Under the pieces are notes generated by a model. The model saw nothing but the letters and a program-made list of their open reading frames with translations, did not search any database and had not been told where the DNA came from. Position numbers and translations under genes: made by a program. From Brassica napus (lineage: Eukaryota; Streptophyta; Magnoliopsida; Brassicales; Brassicaceae), in NCBI RefSeq assembly GCF_020379485.1, contig NC_063439.1, forward strand, positions 13,957,683 to 14,021,682: a stretch of DNA of 64,000 nt, written 5' to 3'. Shown here one piece after another: positions 56,196 to 64,000 of this stretch. Position 1 is the first letter of the stretch; every line of letters starts with the position of its first letter.

Positions 56196-56719
56196 AGCAA
56201 TGTAGAAGTTTGGGTCTTGCTATATTTTTTGAGTTTTTCTTGTGTAAGTTCACCAGCCAATAATAATTTGCCACCTCGTATTCAGTTTTTTTTCTTAAAA
56301 GGTAAAAAATAATCAGAAATATTATTATCTACTAGAAAAAAAAAGTAAGTCAAAGTTGTTAATGCTGTGGGATTAGATGCTGCTTCTTCTTCATCAGTTA
56401 CAGAGAAGAGACGGAGATGTGTTTGTGATTTTCGAGTCTCCAATTCCTTGCTTTCAAATCCAATTTTGAATTCACCTTGGACCAGCCAAATCAAGCCACG
56501 TTCATCCATGGCTTTTTTTCTTCTTCCTGCTATTTGAAAATCGCCGCATTAGAGAACCAAAATCGATTTTCACAAGTGTGCTAAAGAAAATACATATCTC
56601 ATGCAAGGGTACAACTACAAAGCGATCGTTAAAATAGAGGCATCACTCTGTTTTTTTTGTTCTTTAGGGTTTATAGTTAATAACATATAAAGAGAGACAT
56701 GAAGATGATGAGCGCTTTT
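56196..56719. other. Spacer with one unassigned short frame
   Basis: The minus-strand frame 56509-56282 (75 codons, MDERGLIWLVQGEFK) is hydrophilic and resembles nothing I know. It may be chance. Nothing else is seen. Confidence 0.3.
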
Positions 56720-57410
56720 TATCTGTGGAGGTCTTTTGTTTAAACTTGAACCCACCGCTTCAAGTTCCTTAGTCAGAATCTGCATGTGACCTTAACTCCA
56801 AAAAAAAAAAACAAATAGAGATCAAGAAACAGAGACAAATAAAAATCATTTAGAACTAAAACTCTTACTTTGGAGGCATCAAGAACCATCAACACAAGGT
56901 TAGAAGACTTTGCAACAGCAATAACCTGAGAAAAAACAGTTTCAGTCTACCTTTGGTTCAAGAAGAAAATGATACAAAGGATTTGGGATGATAAAAGTTA
57001 AGAATGAAATGGATTTAAACATGGCTCCCGCTTCCTTTTCCTTGTGAAGCCCCTTCAATAATACTAAGACGATGAAGCAATTGAATCCTGGTGTCATTAA
57101 CTGTCGTGAATGACTCCATGGATTCATGTAAGCGTTCTGAATTCATATGAGGCTGCTTCAGAGTGTGTGCCAGTTAACATCGCCAACAACGTGGACTTTC
57201 CAACAATGCCAAATTACAGCGACAAATAAAAACCAAAGTAAAGACTCCATAACTGAAATAATACATATACTTGTGAGTAGAGAGATTAAAGATGGGCCTT
57301 GGAAAGCCAATAAGTGAAACACGTCCATGACCATATGTTGTAACTTCAACCCCAACTTCGCCACCACTAAAACCATGTTTGGTATATGGGAGAGAGTTCG
57401 AAAAAATAGA
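56720..57410 (-). pseudogene. DRG (developmentally regulated GTP-binding) protein fragment
   Basis: The minus strand shows, in order, TTYGHGRVSLIGFP, an intron, GIVGKSTLLAMLTGTHSEAA (57200-57140, the P-loop with GKS/T), YEF and GVIHD, then NDTRIQLL and IIEGASQGKG (about 57100-57035, the G3 region, with LLHRL where LLDLPG is expected), an intron, the exon VIAVAKSSNLVLMVLDASK (56926-56869, with GT and AG borders), another intron, and ILTKELEAVGSSLNKRPPQ (about 56790-56725). A stop and frameshift near 57110-57090 and the loss of the DLPG motif show decay. DRG proteins are conserved OBG-type GTPases. Introns show a genomic origin. The C-terminal half is missing. Confidence 0.8.
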
Positions 57411-58559
57411 AATGAAGAATCTGATACTATGATTCATCTACAAGAAATTCATCTATAAGGAGCGCAAGTTTGTATACATCTATAATTATAAGAAGTTGAA
57501 CTTTACTTTTGGAGGCTCTAACAGTTGTGTTCTAAGCTTCACAAATTTTGCTTTGAGCTGACCATGATACTCTGTCCTTCTTCATGGTCATCTACACCGT
57601 TACTATGATTTTGACTAAAGATTTATAGATTATTGTAGATTCCGACATTTGTTGTAAACTTTGAAAGAATATTGCTCGTTCGATCACGAATTATCAACAA
57701 CAGTTCTTGTAATGGCCCACTTGTTACCATACTTGGCAACTAAGTAACTATCAATACCCTTTCTTCTGATCATCATCTCTATGCTGCTTTAAACCAGTCG
57801 ATCCTAAAATCTCCAATTTTCTGGATAAACCCGGCCATTAATCCTTTTGCAAAATCTTTGTAATCGCTAGAGTATTGAATACATTAGTCGAAAATGTAAG
57901 CCTCTTTGCAATTAGAGCTCAAAGAATATGCAGAGTTTTTGAAAATGACCACATGTATACATTCGTCAAAAATATAACATCCGATGGCGGGCTTGTCCAA
58001 AACATCTTTTATTCAAAAATACAAAAAAATAAATGGGACCCTATGAACCATCGCCATAATTATTGTCGAAGTCTTTCAATGAACCATTGCCATAATTCTT
58101 GTCAAAAGTCCTACAAAATAAAAAGATATCTATTTTTTCTTAAATGACATATAACTAAATTATAAATGACAGATAGAATGAATTATTATCTGGAGTAATT
58201 GCGAGAAAAATAACCCACTATGTAATGTCGTATTGGTGGCAACAACAGATAACTAGGTATTGAAAGAGTTAGTTGCTGAATCATTTAGCAAATTTTAAAT
58301 ATTGACATATATCTAGATTATAAATTCTAGACATAATGAAATTTTTACCTAGGGCACTCGAGAGAAAATGGCTCATTATGTAATATCGTACCAATGGTAG
58401 CAAAATATAACTGCGTGTCGGGAATATGAGTTGATTCCTGGAGCATTATTTATCAATTAATACAATGATTAGTCTATACATATATTGATTAAGTCATATT
58501 TCAATGAAAAATTCACATAAACCAAAAACTAATAATATATATCAAATACCTGAAATGAT
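57411..58559. other. AT-rich spacer with an imperfect 158-bp direct repeat
   Basis: Bases 58147-58304 and 58305-58460 are imperfect copies: both start ACATATA, contain TATAAAT and later CACTATGTAATGTCGTA or TCATTATGTAATATCGTA. No gene is recognised. Bases 57440-58140 show nothing I can name. Confidence 0.45.
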
Positions 58560-59450
58560 AACTATTTTTTTGCTCTAGCTTTACTTGATAATTTTGATGT
58601 ACCTTTATTTTTTAGAACATCTTTAAATCAACCATGGGGTTTGTATTTTTGGTTCTTTGGTCGCCCAAAGAGGATTTTTCCTTTTTATTCCATGTACATC
58701 TGGAACGACCTCCTCTTATTTTTCTTCTTCTTCCACTAGTTTAGCATATGAACTATGGGGCATCCATTTATTGGCTCTCTCAAGTTCCTTTTTCTTTTCC
58801 TCCACTATTTAAGTAACTCAATCACATATTTATCTGTACACAATGTCAATTCTATATGTTCAGCAGCAACATATGCAGTATCACGGAAAGTACGAAAAAA
58901 TATGACTATATATCACTTTCCAATCGATTGCTTCACTTCTTCATTACGTATCTCTGAATGATAAAAGATACGGTTAATACGGTTCATGATTTTGCCTCTT
59001 TATTCCATCGATTCAGAATGTAAATTGGTGGAACTCTTCTAACATTCTTTTTGTCGAACACTTTCAATGCATGACGACATAAGATCCCAGAAAATAAAAA
59101 CATCATGCAACTAAAATCTATCGTTTGGTTTGCAGCATCATACTTAACCAAATTTTCTCGCGTAGCACCATGATAATATATATTGTATTCATCCACCAAC
59201 TCAGATTTACTGGTCTTTTTTACAACATAATCACCGATGATTGTGTATTCTTTTTACAACAAAGTAAACACTTATAGTGTATACACTTCTTCTGCTTGCT
59301 GCAACATCTCTACATAAGCAAATAATACCGATGAAGTATGCATCATACCGAAGTCATCAACTAATTTTTAATATCGCTTATCATCTAACACTTTCTCAAA
59401 AGACAATCCACAATGATAAAATTATTCGACAACCTCTTTTTGTCTTTTAA
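58560..59450 (-). pseudogene. FAR1-related (FRS) protein, C-terminal part
   Basis: The frame 59199-58984 holds the SWIM zinc finger of FAR1/FRS proteins: IDFSCMMFLFSGILCRHALK, then NVRRVPPIYILNRW. The first Cys of the finger is followed by Met rather than the usual Cys pattern. Upstream (59430-59200) the frame is readable with stops (KVLDDKRY, YVEMLQQAEEVYT). Downstream, VPDVHGIKRKILFGRPKNQK near 58650 looks like the basic tail. FRS proteins descend from MULE transposases and act as transcription factors. This copy has several stops and is separated from its middle part (63165-64000). Confidence 0.8.
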
Positions 59451-59889
59451 ACACTCCACATTATCTTCTCTCTCTTCTAGCTAATTAATCAACACTCACT
59501 TCATTTTAACCTCCCCAATAGTTTTGCTTAATAAAATTTAACAACCTATCCCACTATTTCTAATTTATCTTCTTTTTATATTTTATAATTTAATAACTAC
59601 ATATTAAGTAATAATTTTTATTGTAATTATCTTAAATGATTTACATGACATTGCTGTTAATAGTTTTTAATAATTTTATTTATATTATTAACAATTTCTT
59701 AAGAAAAATATAATACATAATTTAATATTATTAAAACAAATAAAATTATGAAATTTCAAATAATCACGATATAATACACAAAACAACAAATAAAACACAT
59801 AACTTGTTCGGTACAATAAACTCAATTCAAAAACAATATAACTCTTAAATCATACACAATAATTTAAAGTCTTTTTAATCATGGAACAT

Positions 59890-60900
59890 TCCGAATTTTG
59901 TCCATCTGTGTTTGACTAGATCTGCTTGCAATTCTGACGTACATTTGAATCACGTAATTCAGATCTAACACGCACAAAATTTGCAAATAAGGTAACACCT
60001 CAGTCAAAAATGGATGTGGTGTAATTGAACCAGTGGCCCATATTGATCATATCTGGTCCACTGTTGAGCATATGTACCTTGCTCATCCTCAACAGTCATA
60101 TTATGCAATATGATACATAACCGCATGATGATAGGAAAATCGGGTGTGTCCCACATGCGAGCTGGTTAACGAATGATTTTGAATCAAGCATGCAACACTC
60201 CAAATACACGTTTGATATCCTTCCGACATCCTTTTTGATGTTTTGCAAGTAACTTGTCTGGTTCACTTTGAGAAAATCTTATTTAACAAAAGTTAGATAA
60301 GAAGGATAGATACCATAAGCTACATCGTATGTCATGTCATACGGACGTTGGATCACAAAAAGTTCATTGTGAGAATATTTCTTTGTTCAACATCATCAAA
60401 CACCAGCGAACTATCTAATACGTTCATATTGTTTAATGAGCGCTGGCATCCAAAAAATGCATACCAAAAAATGGTGGTTCTCTTATCTCTCCTAGTATTG
60501 ACCTTCTCACGCCGTTCGACAATTTTTTCATTCTCAATGCATGCAATCAATACTCCCGAGAATCCTAGGAAACTCCCGAATTTCACTAACATGAAGAATT
60601 CTTTGTAGGTCCTTTTGAGTTGGAGCTCTGAGATACTCTTACTCACATAGTTGTATGATTCTTTAATAAAATCAACGCAAGCTCTCCAACGCTGTAATAC
60701 CTCCTATTTTGATATATTCAATGCTCTGAGATACTCTTACTCATATAGCAGCGGGCGCAATACCATATGCTAGCATTCGAATGACGATGGTACATTTTGT
60801 CAAATGAGATATGCCTTCTTTATTGGATACATCAACTCATTGGGTTAAATAGTTGTCACTACTTGATAGGTCTTCACTGATCCGTAGAAAACATGTTTTT
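59890..60900 (-). pseudogene. PIF/Harbinger DDE transposase
   Basis: Read in pieces from the right: MLAYGIA, EYLRAPTQKDLQRILHV, LGSIDCMH with a partial KNC-TA--GQY, then AFFG, NNMNVLDSSLVFDDV (60450-60400), DGIYPSY-like YGIYPSYLTFVK, NVYLECC and CIILHNMTVEDEQGTY (about 60110). The first catalytic Asp (SIDCMH) is present. The frame is interrupted by many stops and frameshifts. The family catalyses cut-and-paste transposition at TWA sites. Confidence 0.8.
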
Positions 60901-61112
60901 GAATCCAGAATTGCCGACGAAATATTGCATCATCATAAGTTGTTTGATTCTTAAAGTAATCATCAATAAATATTTGTTTTACCGCTACATGATATCTTTG
61001 GAAGTATTTTCTCTTACGAGACGCCTGATCTTCATCAATTTTATTTCAGCGCTCTCTAAACCGATTAACAATATACCTCTCATCAATTTCAGACTTTTTT
61101 TTGTAAACTTTA

Positions 61113-61336
61113 ATATCCAAAGAAAATTCTGATGGATCTATTGAAATTTTTGGTAAGCTAAGATTTTTTTGTTGGTACATCTATAGAATAAGGAGTCTCC
61201 ATTTATAAGAAATTGAGGGATCTATTGATATCCAAAGAAAATTCTGATGGATCTATTGATATTTTTGGTAAGCTAAGATTTTTTTTGTTGGTAGATCTAT
61301 AGAATAAGGAGTCTCCATTTATAAGAAATTGAGGGG
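61113..61336. repeat. Two tandem 115-bp units in the Harbinger relic
   Basis: ATATCCAAAGAAAATTCTGA starts at 61113 and 61228. Both copies include GTAAGCTAAGATTTTTT and GAATAAGGAGTCTCC. They differ at few positions, so the duplication is younger than the transposase decay. Confidence 0.85.
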
Positions 61337-61454
61337 CTGAAATTTTTTGATTTCAAATAAATATTAATTTGACATAGATAATAGATAATATTGGATTCTC
61401 CAACAAAAAACTGAAACTCACGGATTGAATACAAACAAAATTGTAAAAGTAGAA

Positions 61455-61585
61455 AAGAACATACACATTATTAAAGTAAAGCAAAACAAACACATATTAT
61501 TAAAGTAGAAAAGAAAAACACACATTATTAAAAGAAAATAACAAACACACATCATTAAAGCTGAAATACACATTACTAAAGCATA
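61455..61585. repeat. Degenerate minisatellite
   Basis: Repeated ACACATTATTAAAG with spacers of 5-20 bases, about six units. It gives rise to a chance minus-strand frame rich in Phe, Met and Cys. Confidence 0.65.
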
Positions 61586-61649
61586 TAGAGATAGAAACAT
61601 ATTTTTGAAAAAAAAAGAAAAATACAAACAGAAAACATAACATCTCCGT

Positions 61650-62726
61650 CAGTTGTTTGTTCTTGTTATCGAGATGCTCTTTTCACTTAGATTCACGAAC
61701 AACTTCATCTTTGTAGCTTATGTCTTTTTTCATCAATTAGTTTGCTTTCTCTTGTTTCTTCTCTATGGTGTTCAATCGTTCCAATTCTTGTTTTTTGAAT
61801 TTTTTGAATTCATTCCAATCTCCGTTGATCATTTCCAAAGTTGCACCCCTTTTTTACTTTTTTTTGTTCAATCTCTTCCCATTGGATGAGCACTAGATCC
61901 GATAGAATTGGAGTTACTTGCATCATTCTCGCGGGATCTCTTATATCCACTACTTGAGCCACTATTTTTTTCCTACTTGACAACCATGATGTGGTTAATC
62001 ATGGACAACAAGTTATTTTGACATTAATTAAAAAAATTTCATTCTTACCACCTGAATATATTTCATGCGCTTTTTTGAAGACATCAATCTCCGACAACTC
62101 ACTTTGTTGCATACGTTTAGCATTATCGTACGCACCAACCCATTTTCTCAACTTTTTGTTCCTATAGTTGTAATTGTTTCTGCACGAAAATCCATCTCGC
62201 GGAGGATCAAATGAGCAATAATCATTATAGTACTCAACAAATTTTCCCCAATATGCTTTATTTTTTGGTTCTTGCCAACAACACTGTCACTTCCATATTT
62301 AATCCACCCAGGAATTAGCACCAAATTTTGATCAGTGGTCTATTTTGGGATTTTCTGGCGAACATGAGTTGAATCGTCTTCGTTTTCCTTTCGAGTGCCT
62401 TCATTGACACCGCTCGTACCACCAAGACCGATTTGTGTAGAAACTTTAGGAAATTTTGTTGTTCCAATATTTGGAACAACTTCATTACACATTGAAGTTG
62501 AAGAAATATGAGCTTTTTGAGATAGATATGGCATCATCGATCCATAATATGAAGGATAACTTGGAACAGATTATGGCATAAAGAAATTTGGCGCAAAACA
62601 ATAATTTAGTATATTTTGGGGTGTGTTTGAATAATGGTTTTGAAACTGATAGTTGTTGAGATTTAGATAGTTAAGAGGGAAATTACTCAAAATTTGAGTG
62701 TTAAAATGATTATTATTGTGATCCAT
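61650..62726 (-). pseudogene. PIF/Harbinger ORF1 (Myb/SANT-like DNA-binding protein)
   Basis: Start at 62726 (MDHNNNHFNTQIL), an Asn-rich N-terminus, then a stop near 62572. The frame 62537-62340 continues. The trihelix/Myb-like part follows in fragments: WGKFVEYYN, SFDPPRDGFSCRNNYNY, WVGAYDNAKRMQQSELSE (62250-62090) and KKAHEIYS. The C-terminal Lys/Glu-rich part (EEIEQKKVKKGCNF) lies at about 61880. In this superfamily ORF1 binds the element ends and is needed with the transposase. Several breaks make it a pseudogene. Confidence 0.75.
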
Positions 62727-63164
62727 ATAACAATAAAAAAGTTAAAAAAAAACAAAATTATTGGAGACTAATAGAAAATTTATTTGAAATTGATGTTTTT
62801 TTGTATCCAAATGAAGTGAATCTAGTCTCTATTTATAGACCATAAAAATCAAATTTTGATATAAATTTTAGTTAAAAAAAATGATTACTACAAAATTATT
62901 TGAGTTCTAATAATTTTAGGGAATAAAAATCTTCAAGATTTATAATAAACAATGAATAGGGAACATGTTTTTAAAGGGATAAAGTTTTGTCATTTGATCC
63001 ACTCTCTCATCAATTTCTTTCCCTCACATTTTGAAATTTGCTTTTGTAGGTCCAACATTCTCTGCATTCAATAAGTTGAAAGGTTTCAACTCTTATTAAT
63101 CCATGTTTGATCCCTCGAAATTCAACACACTCACTGTAAAGTTTAAACTGATGAATTTTGATTA

Positions 63165-64000
63165 AACACGTCAATTGCTGTTAGTCGAATGTTTCAAGAA
63201 CATCAACAAGTCAAAATTGCACTTCAAGTATCTTTTCATAATATTATTCATACTTTCGATGCGCTGTGTGCTCACCATATCGGTTGTAAAAGTATGACAA
63301 CCATATACCATTACCCATTTCTCTTTTATCTCAAACAAATTCTTTAACCAATTATTCTCTGTCAACTTATGCTTATTGAGCATATCAGTTCATGCCAATA
63401 ACCAATCATCTTCCTCAAGGTAAACTGGTTTGGTCTGGTCCATGGCAAACTGGTTTGGTCTGTGAAATACACGACTCAAACTTTTTGCAATATTTTGGTA
63501 AATATGCCAGACACCTAATCTATATTTTGTTTCTGGAAACAGTTTCACTATTGCATTCGCCATTACTGCATATTAGTCTGTAAGAATTGTTTTTGGTTAT
63601 TTTTTAAACATTGCTCCAAGAAAAGTCTCCAAAAATCACTTAAAAGACTTACTGGTTTCATTATGTAAGAGAGCAGCTCCCGAACACAACAGTTTGCTTA
63701 TGATGATTTACCCCCACAAATGGAGCAAACGGTCTATCCTAATCATTGGTCTTATAAGTTGTGTCAAGGTAAACAACATATCCAAAGAGATTGTAATCGC
63801 TTATAGACCGATCATCCGCCCATAAGATATTAGTGATCATATTGTCCTCATCAAGTTGCATTGAATAAAAAAGATGATGTATTATATTTTTTCGTTTTCT
63901 GAAAGTATTCTAAAACTTCTTCAGCATCTTTCTTTACCATTGCTGCCATCCGCTTACAGTATATGTAATTGTCATAGCCTTTATGCGAAAACCACATATT
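63165..64000 (-). pseudogene. FAR1-related (FRS) protein, MULE transposase-like middle part
   Basis: Runs from the right window edge. It shows DRPFAPFVGVNHHKQTVVFG (about 63740-63680), the core of the MULE domain in FRS proteins, then a degenerate stretch, and the frame 63383-63171 with MLNKHKLTENNWLKNLF, WVMVYGCHTFTTDMVSTQRI and ESMNNIMKRYLK. The next residues expected (a KRY region) are found at 59430, beyond the Harbinger relic. The N-terminal FAR1 DNA-binding domain lies outside the window. Several stops are present. Confidence 0.8.

Larger units (their letters stand above)
59451..63164 (-). mobile_element. PIF/Harbinger element relic inside the FRS pseudogene
   Basis: About 3.7 kb lying between two parts of one FRS protein. 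It holds a Harbinger transposase remnant (59890-60900) and its usual partner, a Myb/SANT-type ORF1 (61650-62726), both on the minus strand. I could not identify the terminal inverted repeats or the 3-bp target duplication, so the limits are set by where FRS similarity stops. Confidence 0.65.

Noticed and set aside
61418..61627. Membrane protein of 69 residues on the minus strand
   Set aside because: It is the translation of a degenerate minisatellite (ACACATTATTAAAG units), so hydrophobicity is a by-product.

Overview
The window is plant nuclear DNA, most likely from the mustard family (a Brassica-like genome). The basis is the lineage-typical LTR retrotransposons (Athila, Tat and Ty1/copia types), plant-type PIF/Harbinger and CACTA transposon remnants, and intron-bearing fragments resembling plant XBAT32, DRG and FAR1-related genes. 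I see no intact host gene, no rRNA and no convincing functional tRNA.

Bases 1-28,610 are nested retrotransposons. A 5'-truncated LINE (minus strand; pieces 26,885-28,610 and 21,052-21,262) received element E3 (plus strand Ty3/gypsy; pieces 6,412-10,359 and 20,000-21,051). E3 was broken by E2 (Athila-like, minus, 2,081-6,411), itself broken by E1 (Tat-like, minus, 1-2,080), and also by E4 (minus, 10,360-19,999, perfect target duplication ACGAT). The LINE was hit separately by E5 (plus, 21,268-26,879, perfect duplication CGAAG), a deletion derivative of the E4 family.

Bases 28,963-42,728 hold a second nest: E6 (minus, perfect duplication CATAC), containing E7 (plus, Tat-like, 30,228-40,018), containing E8, a solo LTR of the E4 family (33,799-35,110, perfect duplication CATAC). 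Family A means E4, E5 and E8; family B means E1 and E7. Apart from the RT fragments in E1 and E2 and the LINE RT, no reverse transcriptase is visible, so E3-E7 look non-autonomous or internally deleted.

Bases 43,113-52,150 are a nearly perfect 4,519-bp direct tandem duplication. Each copy carries the same decayed 5' half of a Ty1/copia element. Bases 52,151-64,000 are AT-rich and hold relics: a CACTA end, an XBAT32-like pseudogene, a DRG GTPase pseudogene, and a FAR1-related pseudogene split by a PIF/Harbinger relic.

The most unusual signals are two families of palindromic CpG-rich motif arrays. TCGATCGA is scattered through both the LTRs and the coding region of family A, where it encodes Ser-Ile-Asp. 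GGTCGCTACGTAGCGACC occurs as arrays inside family B LTRs. Family A also carries two hairpin-plus-polypurine cassettes per element and a gag-protease polyprotein whose usual pol is replaced by a long lineage-specific region with a repeated motif of about 40 residues.
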